Origin: Chara braunii
Taxonomy: Eukaryota; Streptophyta; Charophyceae; Charales; Characeae
DNA: 43,476 nucleotides
NCBI GenBank assembly: GCA_003427395.1
Contig: BFEA01000032.1
Span: 586,328-629,803, forward strand
Direction: 5' to 3'
Below the pieces are notes generated by a model, which was not told where the DNA came from, did no database searches, and was given only the letters and a program-made list of their open reading frames with translations. Shown here piece by piece: positions 28,745 through 38,856 of the stretch. The position numbers were made by a program, and so were the translations under genes. Each line of letters starts with the position of its first letter. Position 1 is the stretch's first letter.

Positions 28745-29302
28745 TCAATATTCGTTATCATAATCCCAATAGTCCCCCAGGTCCGAGTCCGAGAAATCGG
28801 CTAGACACCGGTCCACCCGGGATTCGGCCTCCGATCCCTCGTCCAAGGGCCCCCAAGTATCCCCTTCTTCTCTAACCCCCTCGCTAGCAACTGTAGGTGT
28901 GTCTCTCTCTCCCCCTTGCCCCGACACTCGTAGCACCACTCTCCTCACCCCCAAGTCCCCAACCGGTCCCGTTTGAGAGCCCCGCCCTCTTGCGGGAGTC
29001 GGCCCTCGCAAGGAATCCGACATCAGCCCTCGCGGGTCGAGAACCGAAGCCCCAAACCCTTCTCTAGACACCCTCTCTCGTGCAGGACTTTGCCCTCGGG
29101 TAGGTACTCTCCATAACCCGTGCGGATCAAGTATACTCGGCGACCCCCTTGGGTCCCAAATGGATAGCTCCCCCGGACCCTCTCGGACCCTTCTCTCCTC
29201 TCTTCCCCTCGCCCCCTCTCTTTCTTCCCCTTGAGCAGACCCCCTTACACTATTTTCCCGGACGGTTCTTCTTCCCATCCCTTCGTTGTTTTTCACCCTC
29301 AT
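28745..29302 (-). CDS. Arg/Gly/Pro-rich ORF with DPxGL repeats
   Basis: 185 codons. The N-terminal 45 residues are Arg/Glu-rich (EEREGARGREERRVREG). Then come imperfect repeats: SIWDPRGSPSILDPHGLWRV, RGQSPARERVSREGFG, ASVLDPRGLMSDSLRGPTPA, RGRGSQTGPVG. The last 30 residues are acidic and aromatic (DFSDSDLGDYWDYDNEY). It is the first long ORF after the PBS of element 3, about 460 nt downstream. It looks like a disordered protein; I recognise no domain. A frame kept open by GC-rich composition is possible, but the internal repeat and the charged ends argue for a real protein. Confidence 0.45.
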   Translation of the reverse strand: MRVKNNEGMGRRTVRENSVRGSAQGEEREGARGREERRVREGPGELSIWDPRGSPSILDPHGLWRVPTRGQSPARERVSREGFGASVLDPRGLMSDSLRGPTPARGRGSQTGPVGDLGVRRVVLRVSGQGGERDTPTVASEGVREEGDTWGPLDEGSEAESRVDRCLADFSDSDLGDYWDYDNEY

Positions 29303-29764
29303 CCAGTCCCCTCAAGCAAACTGTTCACCCTCTTAATTTTAAAATTTTTAGAAATAAACAATCGCAAAAATCAAACACTAAAAAAAGGGAACTAACATGT
29401 TTTACCCTTCGGAGGCCAGGAGCGGGAGCCGAGGCCACAAGCGGGCCGGAGTGGACCTGCAAAAAGCCAAGGAGAAGCCCGATACCCCAAGTCCCCCGCA
29501 CCCAAAAAACAGCCCCGACAACCCTCCCAAAAGAAAAACAAGCCCCAAGGAGTTCCCCCTCCGCTGCTGCCCGAGTGAAATTGGCACTAAGAACCCCCGA
29601 GCGGCCCGAAGAAAAACTCAGTCGTGCCGAAGAGAACGTCGTAGAAGATGCTGATGTCCTGAAAAAAAATTGGTGCCGAAGAAAACCCCTGCCACTACCT
29701 GTCACGCCGGTCCTGCCCTTACCCTGTAGTTGCTGAGTCGGCCGCGGTCGTGGGAGAAACGCCC
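29303..29764 (-). other. Leader between PBS and first ORF of element 3
   Basis: AT-rich near 29325-29390, GC-rich further right. Open frames run on both strands because of composition; none shows a motif, and one would run across the PBS into the LTR. Confidence 0.4.
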
Positions 29765-29783
29765 ATCCCCGGCAACGGCGCCA
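29765..29783 (-). promoter_or_regulatory. Primer-binding site for tRNA-Asp, element 3
   Basis: The plus strand reads ATCCCCGGCAACGGCGCCA, a perfect 19-base match to the 3' end of plant tRNA-Asp including CCA. It is followed three bases later by TGTCG (29787), the LTR start shared with elements 1 and 2. This identifies the gene cluster to its left as the internal region of an LTR element. Confidence 0.85.
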
Positions 29784-29786
29784 CTT

Positions 29787-31243
29787 TGTCGCGTCCACAC
29801 CTCCCTCGAGACCCTCACCCGCCCCGGTCGGTCCCGCGGCCCGGTTTCCGAGTGTTACCCTGTCCCGTCGACGCACACCCCCGACCCGGTACCTGTGACC
29901 GTAGGCCCGCGACTCCGACCCCTGTTTCCGGACGGACGGCCAAGGCCCCCTTGTCTCCCCCCCGTTACACCCCCTCTTTTTCCCGCTATGTTCTTTGCGC
30001 AGTTAAGTAGGTCGTCGTGCATTCCCCGCCGGCCCCTTTCCAACTGGTCGGGCGACTAAGCAGGTACGACAGAGCCCAACAGAGTCGGAAACAACAGGTG
30101 CCACAGAGCCCAACAGGGATGGTAACAACAGGATTCAAAGAATAGAGGTTCAGGCTCGATATGGACAACAAATTCAAAGAGGACCGAGAGCACGACCTTC
30201 GAACTTGGATTCCCTAACACCACCGAATCTGATCCGGAAAGCCTCCGAACTTGCTTCCACACAGACGCTCTCTGCGCGAACTGTTTATGCAACCCTCTAG
30301 ATCTTCAGAGGTAAAAAAAAAGGAAAGAAGAGAGGTTCAGACTCGACACGGACAGCAAATTCAAAAAGGAACGAGAGCACGACCTTCGAACTTGGATTCC
30401 CTCGTATCACCGATTCTGATCCGGAAAGACTCCGAACTTGCTTCCACACAGGCGCTCTCTGCGCAAACCGTTTATGCAACTCTCTAGATTTTTAGAGGTA
30501 AAAAAAAAAAAAAAAGCAAAGAAGAGAGGTTCAAAATCGACATGGACAACAAATTCAAAGAGGAACGAGAGCGCGACCTTCGAACTTGGATTCCCTCGCA
30601 TCACCGATTCTGATCCGGAAAGACTCCGAACTTGCTTCCACACAGGCCCTCTCTGCGCAAACCGTTTATTCAACTCTGTAGATCTTCAAAGGTAAAAAAC
30701 AAAAAAAAGAAGAGAGGTTCAAACTCGACATGGACAGCAAATTCAAAGAGGAACGAGAGCGCGACCATCGAACTTGGACTCCCTCACATTACTGGCACGG
30801 AAACTGGGGGGAGGAACGAGAGCGCTGACAGCCCGCTCGCAAGAAACCCGGTTCCCAAAGGGGAAGTCTTCCAACCCCGCGGCACACTCGGGGGCCCTCT
30901 AGGCGGCAGCACAAGGTGTGGCGGGCGCAGGACGAAAGACTCATGTTGGACGGAGACGCCGAGCTCAGAAGGGACTGTCAACAAGAGCCTCGAACGTGGT
31001 CTTCGTATGTCGTGTAGATGCGGAGCTTAAAGGACTTCGAACTCCCCTAGGCCAGCTTTTGAAGATTCTTCCGCGACTGACAGTGCCCCCGCCGCATGAG
31101 CGCGTGGCGTTCTCCGAAGTTCAAAAGCAGTTCAAGCTCGAAGCGGTCGCGAACTCGAGAGGGGACCACGAACCCGGGCTCGACGCGTATGTAGGCTCGC
31201 TTTGGAGCCGGGAGTCAGCGCTAGCCTTCGATGGCTGGGCGTC
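29787..31243 (-). repeat. Probable 5' LTR of element 3, right end uncertain
   Basis: Begins TGTCGCGTCC directly after the PBS spacer. It is GC-rich and unlike the LTRs of elements 1 and 2 beyond the first bases. It contains a 188-bp tandem array (30144-30800). The end at CGTCGACA (31243) is a guess from the terminal CGACA rule; no second LTR copy is present in the window to test it. Confidence 0.4.
30144..30800. repeat. Tandem repeat, four units of about 187-194 bp
   Basis: AGAGGTTCA starts units at 30144, 30331, 30525 and 30713. Each unit has CACGACCTTCGAACTTGGA, TCTGATCCGGAAAG, TTGCTTCCACACAG and TCTCTGCGC, and ends with an A-tract of variable length (9-16). The last unit is cut short near 30800. 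Open frames through it are repeat artefacts. Confidence 0.9.
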
Positions 31244-31335
31244 GACAACTTTCCTTCACTCGCGTTCGCCGACCGGTAACCCTTAGGAAACGGTCTTGAA
31301 GTTGGCCGCCTGCGCGCTCGCGATGATTGGCGGAT

Positions 31336-31465
31336 TCTCACTCTCTCTCTCTTTCCTTTCTTGCCGCTCTCTCCTTCTCTCTCTCTTCCTCCTCTCTTGT
31401 TTCCTCCTCTCTCTCTTCTTTCTCTCACTTTCTCTCTCTCTCTCTCTTTCTCTCCTCTTTTCCTC
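31336..31465. repeat. CT-rich pyrimidine tract
   Basis: About 130 bp of CTCTCT, CCTC and TTCTC words with almost no purines on the plus strand. The sequence between 30800 and here (GC-rich) shows no gene. Confidence 0.85.
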
Positions 31466-31825
31466 TCCGTCAGCTCCCGCCAGCCGTCGTGCCTAAGCAC
31501 ACTGTTCCCCACTTCCCACCCGAGTCTTGACTCCCCCGTACCCGATCGACCCGTCTTCTCCCATTGCGCACAGGCTCTCCCCTCGTTCTTTGGGCGCGTT
31601 CAAGCGCCGCGAGCGCTCTCCCCCTGTTTGCTCCCTCTTAGGTAGCTCGACGGAGTTCTAAGCTACAGCTAACGTGAGAAACACCCACCATGTACGCGAA
31701 CACCGAAGGTTTCCCTCCTTCCTTCCCAAAGCCCGCTCGCGACGAGCGCTCCCTCGACACCGTGCGTTCAAACACCGCCTTTCCTTCTTTCTGACGATCT
31801 CTACCCCGCTAGGTAAGGTAGCCCT

Positions 31826-31826
31826 T

Positions 31827-31885
<59 letters not shown>

Positions 31886-32139
31886 NNNNNNNNNNNNNNN
31901 NNNNNNNNNNNNNNNNNNNNNNNNNNNNNNNNNNNNNNNNNNNNNNNNNNNNNNNNNNNNNNNNNNNNNNNNNNNNNNNNNNNNNNNNNNNNNNNNNNNN
32001 NNNNNNNNNNNNNNNNNNNNNNNNNNNNNNNNNNNNNNNNNNNNNNNNNNNNNNNNNNNNNNNNNNNNNNNNNNNNNNNNNNNNNNNNNNNNNNNNNNNN
32101 NNNNNNNNNNNNNNNNNNNNNNNNNNNNNNNNNNNNNNN

Positions 32140-32221
<82 letters not shown>
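31826..32221. repeat. (CT)n microsatellite spanning an assembly gap
   Basis: Pure CT dinucleotides run into the gap from the left (31826-31885) and out of it on the right (32140-32221), so the gap is probably an unresolved CT tract. A further short CT run lies at 32351-32371. Confidence 0.95.
31886..32139. other. Assembly gap (254 N)
   Basis: Undetermined bases inside the CT microsatellite. Confidence 1.
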
Positions 32222-32224
<3 letters not shown>

Positions 32225-32229
32225 TCCCC

Positions 32230-33860
32230 TTCGCGCGTGCTCACTGTCCCCTCCCGTTCTCGCGGTGCCGAGCGCAATGCTCCGGAGCCCGCCCGGCGTG
32301 CTGAGTGCAAGCCCGTGCACGTGCCTCGTGCTTCGTCCCTCCTCCCTTCTCCTCTCTCTCTCTCTCTCTCTCGTCGTCTGGCTCGCTGCCGCTCACTACC
32401 CGCGCTTCCATGTGAGCAAGCTCCATGCGCTGTGACCAACGAGCGCTCCTCCTCCTCTCCCTCTCTCCCTGTCTCGATCGCGCATCGTGTGAGTTGACGG
32501 GCCCTGTCCGCTGTAGGTACGCTCCCCGCATTCTTGAGCCTGCCCCCCCTTTATACCCCACCGATCTCGTTTGGTGCTCGTACTTCTTTCTGTGGCCCGG
32601 GGCGTATGGTTCTTAAGGCGGCAAAGGTTGAAATTTTCAATCCATTTTTGAACTTTCGTTCTTCATTTCATACTTCCTCCCACTCCCGCTTTCCCTCTCC
32701 CATCATCCATTCTTGCATGCCTGCTCCAATAGAATCCAATCTACCTCCGATGGTCGGATCGTTCTTAAGCAAGGACCCTCTTCGCTGCGCCTCCGCTGAC
32801 GGAAACCCCCGCTCGTACGTGCGCGCGTAACCTTGCTTGCATGTTTGAACAGTCAAATCTCTCTTTCGCAGCGGGATCCTGATTATTCTTGAAAATCAAG
32901 ATTGCTCCCCGGTCCCCCCCTTTTAAGGCGTATCAGCATCCAACCCTCCTTGTCTGCATTGGTACAAATGTTTCTCCTAATGTTCGGTGAGGGGTCAGCC
33001 ACAGAAACAGTTACCAAGAAAGTCAAGAACTCTCGCTTATTCGTAACTGTTTCGAAGGTGGCCCACGATCTGGCCAGATTACCATCAAGAGCCAGTCTGT
33101 GGCCTCACCATGGCGGAACCACGGACGGTTAAGGCTACAGACTTGGCTAGTCTCTCCGCCTTCCATCATGCTATTCTCCCTTCCCTGGTATTGTCCTGGT
33201 CGTACTCCTTCTTAGTGTCCTTGCTCCTTTTCGATCGCCCATCCCGTTTTTTATGTCCCTTGATCGCTTTCCGCAAGAGCTCAGGCGTTCTTGAATATCC
33301 ATAGGGCTTGACAGTCCGGACAAGCTACCCGCACCTTGTTTTTTGCCAAGTCGCTGCTTCTCCTCGTCGAAACCCCACCGTTGCGGTCCTTGCGCGATCT
33401 ATCGGCCTGGCTACTCCCGCGCCGATCGTTTCGACTCCCTTTACTCAGCACCGAGGTAGGCCCTATGTTGATCGAGCCGACTCGCATCTTGTAACATCAA
33501 CCCCAGATCTCCGGTAGGGTTTACAGTCGCCGGTATTCGCTGGTCCTACCGCTTCCCTCGGTGAGTCTTCTTCGTCAAGGTTTTCTTCCTCGAATCGTCG
33601 GTGACTACCCCCAACACGCATTCTCTTCGCGCGCCTTTGAAAACTCTGACTTTGGGTCCGCTCTCAGCCCTGCTTACGATCCGGCGTCCGCTGCCTGTTT
33701 CCCTGCTTGTTAAACGTTAGCAAAAAAAAAAAAAAAAAAAAACTCTAAAAAAAAACCCTTCAAGGCTCGTCTATTCATGCATCAACCACGCAAAACCAAT
33801 AAAACAACCCAAAAAACAAATCACGATTTTCCCAAAGAGTGCACTCGGCTGGTAGCGCTA
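32230..33860. other. No gene supported
   Basis: Mixed GC-rich and unique-looking sequence. A minus-strand frame at 33487-33281 contains VACPDCQALW, a single CX2C that does not complete a zinc knuckle. A 20-base A-tract follows at 33721-33740. No splice-linked exons or known motif could be recognised. Confidence 0.45.
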
Positions 33861-33877
33861 ACATTTGGAATGAATAT

Positions 33878-34057
33878 GGATGACCCTAACCAGGTTGTCC
33901 GATGGAAATGGATAAGGATGACCCTAACCAGGCTGTCCGATGGAAATGGATAAGGATGACCCTAACCAGGCTGTCCGACGAAAATGGATAAGGATAGCCC
34001 TAACCAGGCTGTCCGATTGAAATGGATAAGAATGACCCTAACCAGGTTGTTCGGAAT
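33878..34057. repeat. 38-bp minisatellite, five units
   Basis: Unit phrase GGATGACCCTAACCAGGCTG, TCCGATGGAAATGGATAA. Starts at 33878, 33916, 33954, 33992 and 34030, exactly 38 bp apart with few changes. Confidence 0.95.
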
Positions 34058-34161
34058 GGCCCCTGACAAGGGTCATTCTTTGGAATTGGCACTGGGGTCC
34101 CCTTGCATAGTTGTGTGAGATGGATGAGATTGAGAAGAGATGAGCATTGGAAAATATAATG

Positions 34162-34400
34162 GACTCAGCTTTGGAAAAAATATCTGACTCAGCTTTGAAA
34201 AAAATATTGGACTCAGCCTTGGAAAAGATATTGGACTCAGCATTGAAAGAGATATTGGATTGAGCCTTGGAAAAGATATTGGATTGAGCTTTGGAATTGG
34301 ATTGAGCATTGGAAGTGGACTGAGCTTTGGGATTGAGATTGAGCCTTGGAATTGGATAGGGCATCGGAATTGAACGAGCATTGGAAATTGCATTGCACAA
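34162..34400. repeat. Minisatellite changing from 24-bp to 18-bp units
   Basis: GA(C/T)T(C/G)AG starts at 34162, 34186, 34210, 34234, 34258 and 34282 (24 bp: GACTCAGCCTTGGAAAAGATATTG type), then at 34300, 34318 and 34337 (18 to 19 bp: GATTGAGCTTTGGAATTG type). The 18-bp form lacks a six-base AAAGAT-like block. Confidence 0.9.
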
Positions 34401-34419
34401 ATAGGGGACCCTAGGCAAC

Positions 34420-35340
34420 TTGAAATGGACATGGAAATAGCATTGAAATGGATTTCTCTTTTCTTCTAGTCCTTGACCTCAGCAAAGGAGGGTACCAGTG
34501 CTTGCACCGCAACCTCAAGACCTCTACCCCTTTCGGGGGGAAAGTCTCAGCGTGACCTATTCCTCTTGAAAGGGGATGAGGGTTAAAGGACCAAGGCACC
34601 TACCACTTGGATCGGTGCGGGACGTCCGGGACTGACCCCGACAATGAGCTCTAGTCGGGGAGTTCAAATTGCGCCTCGTATTGAGAGCCTAAACGTCAAA
34701 GGGTGAGAGGACCAAATGGGCGAGAGAGTCATTCTTATTCTAGTCTATTTCGTTACTCTCCAACCACACGCCATACCATAGAGGGGTGGCATGGCCGTTT
34801 GGGTCGGACCTCGGCTGCCCGCACTAAGTTGGGCGGCACTGTCCAAGGGGAGGGGCTGGGCGAGGTACCGTGTGGAGGCCACCACCACCACGGAGCACTG
34901 ACACTGCCCTGCCGGAACATTACAACCGTTTCGGGAGTAATTGCGAGGTCTTCGTAACTGCACTCGCGGACTAATAGAGAGTCTCAACTCTCTTGAAAGG
35001 AAGAGGCCGGATCCAGAAAACTACCACTCTGGAGGAACGATTCGCGTGGAAAGCTCTTACGGATAGACGAGGCCCTGGAAGGTTTGGAGTGGATCAGCCT
35101 GCTAGATGTGAGGAGGAACCTCAGTGTTGGTGCTCGCCACGTAATAGTAAAAGGTCGGATCGAGTAGGAGGATGAGGCGCCACCCGCTGGGGAGGAACTG
35201 ATCACTCTTCTCTTGTGAAGCGGATGGGCTTGTGTCCTTGACTGCGGTCGGCGGGTCAAAGGTCTGCGTACCTCCGAGTGAGAACCAGTCGCGCGATGGA
35301 GACATCGCGTTTTGAGGGGGGGGAAGGTGTGTCATCTAAC
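34420..35340. other. Unique-looking spacer, no gene supported
   Basis: No tandem repeat. A minus-strand frame at 35335-35102 (SLGGTQTFDPPTAVKDTSPS) is protein-like but short and unrecognised. Confidence 0.4.
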
Positions 35341-35355
35341 AATAAAAACGCATGG

Positions 35356-35710
35356 AAAAGACTTGTGAAATTGGCTTTGCGTGGGCATGAGAAAACGGGT
35401 CTGGCACGATGCCAGAATAGAAAAGATTTGTGTAATTGGTTTTGCGTGAGCCTGAGAAAAGGGGTCTGGTAAGATGCCCAGAACATAAAAGATTTGTGTA
35501 GTTGGTTTGCGTGGGCCTGAGGAAAAGGGGACTTGCAAGATGCCCAGAAGAGAAAAGACTTGTGTGATTGATTTGGCATGAGCTTGAAAAAGCGTCGGGC
35601 GAGACGTCCGAAAAGGAAAAGACTTGAGAAAATGGCAGGTTGGGCAACGAATGAGTAATTGGCTTGCATGGGCTTGAAAAGAAGGTCTGACAAGGTATCT
35701 AGAAAAGAGA
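35356..35710. repeat. Minisatellite, units of 64-66 bp
   Basis: AAAAGA(C/T)TTGTG starts at 35356, 35421, 35487, 35553 and 35617; each unit has GTGGGCCTGAGAAAAGGGG and AAGATGCCCAGAA phrases. A degraded sixth unit ends near 35710. It is purine-rich on the plus strand. Confidence 0.85.
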
Positions 35711-35877
35711 TGCATAAGGATGAAATGAGCATTGCACATAGAAAGCAAATTAAGCGAGGGGCAGGAAAGGAAAAAGGGTGATATGCATGCGAAATTGGCA
35801 GGACCTGAGAAAGTCCGGGTAAAATGACCCGGGGGAAATGTATGTGGATTTGGCAAGCATGAACTTCGGGGAAGGGT

Positions 35878-36089
35878 GACGGGAAAACATGGATTGCACG
35901 GGCCGAAAGACCCGAAGGAAAGTTGTATTGAAAGCATTGATTGCATGGGCCGAAAGACCCGAAGGAAAGTTATATTGAAAATATGGATTGCACGGCCCGA
36001 AAGACCCGAAGGAAAACTGTATTGAAAACATGGATTGCACGGGCCGAAAGACCCGAAGGAGAGCTGTATCGAAAATATGGATTGCACGA
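35878..36089. repeat. 47-bp minisatellite, left part
   Basis: CCGAAAGACCCGAAGG starts at 35903, 35950, 35997 and 36044, exactly 47 bp apart; each unit continues TATTGAAAACATGGATTGCACGG. The array stops at 36089, where the LTR of element 2 begins, and resumes at 42326. Confidence 0.95.
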
Positions 36090-37169
36090 TGTCGTGCGCG
36101 GCGGTCCCACACCCAGACGCAAAGTAGTTTTTGTGTCGGACCTCACGGTCGTGTCAAGCAGGAATCTCTTTGTCACTTTTACGAAATACCAACTCCGATC
36201 GTGCGTGCGTGCTATACCTCTCGCGACTCCCTACGACATGTTAGGGATCCCGCGAGGTACAACATACCTCCACCTGCGGGAGCTGTCACCATCCCTTAGG
36301 TGGGCGTATCCCTACTGAGTTCATGACCCACGTGCGAAGGCTTTTACATGCAGTTGCAGAGGTAGGCCAACCGATGACGTTTTCTCGATCGCCGTAGCAT
36401 AGGCATACGCGCGGTAGAACGCCTTAAGACTGACCCGTTTGTCGTGCCCCGAGGTACTGACTCCTCGGATCAGACTATCTAATCAGGTCGACTTGTTCGG
36501 ACTGTCTTTCACGCTTAGCAACTATGACAATAACTCTATATTTACTTTATTAACCGTTTAAGAATACCAGGGTCGAAACCCTTTTCTCAATATCTCAAAC
36601 AGGCTTCTAGACAATAGTTCCCCAAGCTCAGACCAACTATGATCTTAGTCACAGATATACATATATATGTAAATAAGTATGTTTGTTAATCAGGGGAGTT
36701 GTATGAGCGTGAAACTTACTTTCACAATTGTTGTGCCCCGTCGTCCAAAATGATCCCAAATTCAGAAGATAGCACAAACGTTCAACACCTGTGCAGATGC
36801 AAGACATCACATATACGTATACCGATGCAGACACAAAATGCGCTACAAGAATCAACCTTAATTTCATTCACAGCAAGCTACTCATGCCCCAAAACCTTGA
36901 AAACAACATTCCTTCCTAAACCTGACTCCTTTTACCCCAGCCCTTCACATGTTTAAAGACCTCTGAGTGTGATTTGGACAAATTTAGGTGTAGATACAGG
37001 AGGAAGATTTATCTGTTCCCTTCTTAGGTCTTGTCTTCGGAGTGGGTATCAGGCGATGGTGGAAGTTGAGTCGGAGTTCTACCGACCTGTTATCCAATGA
37101 TAACAAAATGTATAATTCCCTTACGGATTTCTTCCGTAGTCCTCTCCAAGTGCGTTGAACCCTGTAGAC
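36090..37169 (-). repeat. 3' LTR of element 2, lacking its first 99 bases
   Basis: Starts with TGTCGTGCGCGG on the plus strand and aligns throughout with 41146-42226, with scattered substitutions and many CpG to TpG/CpA differences. Identity stops at CCCTGTAGAC (37169). The matching LTR continues 99 bases further to its CGACA end, so this LTR was cut by the internal deletion. Confidence 0.9.
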
Positions 37170-37189
37170 ACAGCACAGTCCGAAAGAAT

Positions 37190-37863
37190 CTTAACGTCTT
37201 TCCTTCGACGCTGGGGTCTAGAAGATCCCTTCTAGCCTTGTGACCAAGTGTTTCGTACTCACCGTCGACTTACTGCCTAACTTTTACCCTCACTATCAAT
37301 TCGCTCGCCTGATTGGTATAGGTAATGAACATAATTCATTCCCAGCATGTTTGTCTCAACGGTTACACTATGTTTCTTCCTCTTAAGTTAATTATGAGCC
37401 CCATGTCCCTAATTTCTACCATCATTCCTACCTTTTCCACGTCCTTATCCTTGTCCTTGTCCTTGGGACCTGTTCTGGTTTTGTTCACCCTGGCGACTCG
37501 ATCGTGGTTGGTTCTGCCCTGTTAGTTGGAGTTGTCCCGTGTTTTGGTCTCCTCCCAAATTCTGATTCTGGGGTAACATGAGATATGGACCTTGCGTAGG
37601 TCATGGCCCTATCGGGAAGTACCCAGGCCATGCCCCCATAGGCGGACCCACGGGCCACTGTCCATACCGAGCCGTGCTTGTTGACGGCTCTTGCCCATAC
37701 TGGACTATCGGTTGTTGAGTCACCTGCCCTTTTCCCGAACCTTGTCCTCCGATATCGATATTTTTAGCCTTCCTATGACACTTGGTCAGTTTGACCGTTC
37801 CTTCTGGTTCTCCTTCTTCGGCCTCCTCTCAATCTTCTTCTTCCTTCTTCTCTTTCCTGACGG
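37190..37863 (-). pseudogene. Decayed Gag C-terminus of element 2
   Basis: After the TAG that ends the open Gag, the same frame continues with GKRRRRKK, matching the KVLTV-GKRKGK region of element 1. It then runs into a Gln/Pro/Gly-rich linker (about 37720-37400) and relics of the post-knuckle block (YTN, ELI, VDGEYETLGHKARRDLL) with several stops near 37330-37200. The zinc knuckle itself is no longer recognisable. The reading runs into the truncated LTR at 37169. Confidence 0.6.
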
Positions 37864-38583
37864 CTATGTCACTGTCAGTACCTTTTCAGGTGTCACTCTT
37901 TCCCTAAGCTCCTTTATCTCGTTTGCCATATCGCTGAACACTCCTCCAAGTACACTATCCGTCCCTTGGATTGTCCCAACAGCATTTCTTTTCGTTCGTT
38001 CGACCTTGATTTGGTGATGAAATACCTGGTTCATATCTCCCGCCGCGATGTTCCTTTTGATGGTTTCCCACTTCCTCCCGGCGGCTCCCCCTCGGGTTAG
38101 CTCCATCGCCTCATACCCAGATAATTTTCCTAGGAATATGACGCACTGCATCTCTTCAGACAGCCCCTGGACCCTCTCGGTTGTCTTTTCGAATGTGTTG
38201 GCGAACGCCCTGATCGTGGTGAAATCATCTCTGTTCATGTTATAGAGATGATCAATCGTGAGCAAACCATCTCCTAGTTTAAACGTCTTTTGCATGCCCC
38301 TTTTAAACTCAGCCCAATCATTGTTGGACTTTCTCACTACCTCTTCTACGTCAGATGTGCATTCACACCATACGTACTCGAACAACTGGGCAAACTTCTC
38401 GGCCGGTGTTAACTGGTTGAAGATTTGTTCGAGTAGCTTTAACCAATGAGTCACCCTATCCCCTTTGAAAGGGAAGATGTCTATTCTCGGTAGGTTAGAC
38501 CTTTTTATCGTTCTCTTCTCTCGTAACTTGACGATTTCCGCCGAGGTGATTGGCGACCCTCCATTGGCGCTGGCATCGCCCAT
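37864..38583 (-). CDS. Gag of element 2
   Basis: 239 codons, intact from ATG (MGDASANGGSPITSAEIV). It aligns with the element 1 Gag: LPRIDIFPFKGDRVTHWL (residues 34-51), FKLGDGLLTIDHLYNMN, FANTFEKTTERVQGLSEEMQ, CVIFLGKL, MNQVFHHQIKVERTKRN and KVLTV. It forms the particle coat that packages element RNA. The present stop (TAG at 37864) is premature because the homologous frame continues into a basic linker. It lies about 270 nt downstream of the accessory paralog, so the accessory genes precede gag. Confidence 0.85.
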   Translation of the reverse strand: MGDASANGGSPITSAEIVKLREKRTIKRSNLPRIDIFPFKGDRVTHWLKLLEQIFNQLTPAEKFAQLFEYVWCECTSDVEEVVRKSNNDWAEFKRGMQKTFKLGDGLLTIDHLYNMNRDDFTTIRAFANTFEKTTERVQGLSEEMQCVIFLGKLSGYEAMELTRGGAAGRKWETIKRNIAAGDMNQVFHHQIKVERTKRNAVGTIQGTDSVLGGVFSDMANEIKELRERVTPEKVLTVT

Positions 38584-38856
38584 CTTTTCCCCTTTTCTTT
38601 CTTGGTTCCTGCTAGACCGTAGACCCTGTTAAGACACACAAAACGACCATTGATCCACCCCCTTCGTCACTATCTTGACGTATCCTTTGCTCTTGTCACT
38701 TGTCCTTACCCTACGTGACTTTATACCCCTTTTCACTTAACCGAGTATTTCTTCTAGGAACACTCAGTCCCCATGCCAAAAGTTTCTAACCATACCAAAT
38801 AAAGAAGGGATATCATCAATAAATTATTCAATACATGCCTCCCGGCAGAGGTTTCG

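Larger units (their letters stand above)
23158..31243 (-). mobile_element. Element 3: LTR element remnant with accessory gene cluster
   Basis: Defined by LTR start plus tRNA-Asp PBS at 29787/29783 and, on the same strand, the Arg-rich ORF and the overlapping accessory genes down to 23158. No gag, protease, RT or integrase is present in this stretch; the cluster runs directly into repeat R. The right limit is uncertain: GCGTCGACA at about 31235-31243 is only a candidate LTR end. Assignment to an LTR element rests on the PBS, the terminal TGTCG and the shared paralogs in element 2. Confidence 0.6.

Noticed and set aside
29325-29876. 183-codon minus-strand frame next to element 3
   Set aside because: It runs across the PBS and LTR boundary and has no motif; GC-rich composition explains it.
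31658-32439. Frames of 200 or more codons across the CT tract and gap
   Set aside because: They consist of undetermined bases and alternating Leu-Ser or Arg-Glu from the CT repeat.
33281-33487. CPDC motif as a possible zinc knuckle
   Set aside because: No His and third Cys at CX2CX4HX4C spacing follow it.
33878-34057. CCCTAA words resembling telomere repeats
   Set aside because: CCCTAACC occurs once per 38-bp unit, not as tandem 7-mers, so this is a minisatellite.
30144-36089. CRISPR array among the tandem repeats
   Set aside because: Units are contiguous tandem repeats without unique spacers, in a eukaryotic context.
35878-36318. Plus-strand open frames with ENMDCT, RKTRRKT and GPKDPKE repeats
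   Set aside because: The 47-bp unit is read in three frames in turn; the frames continue into the LTR, so no conserved protein is implied.
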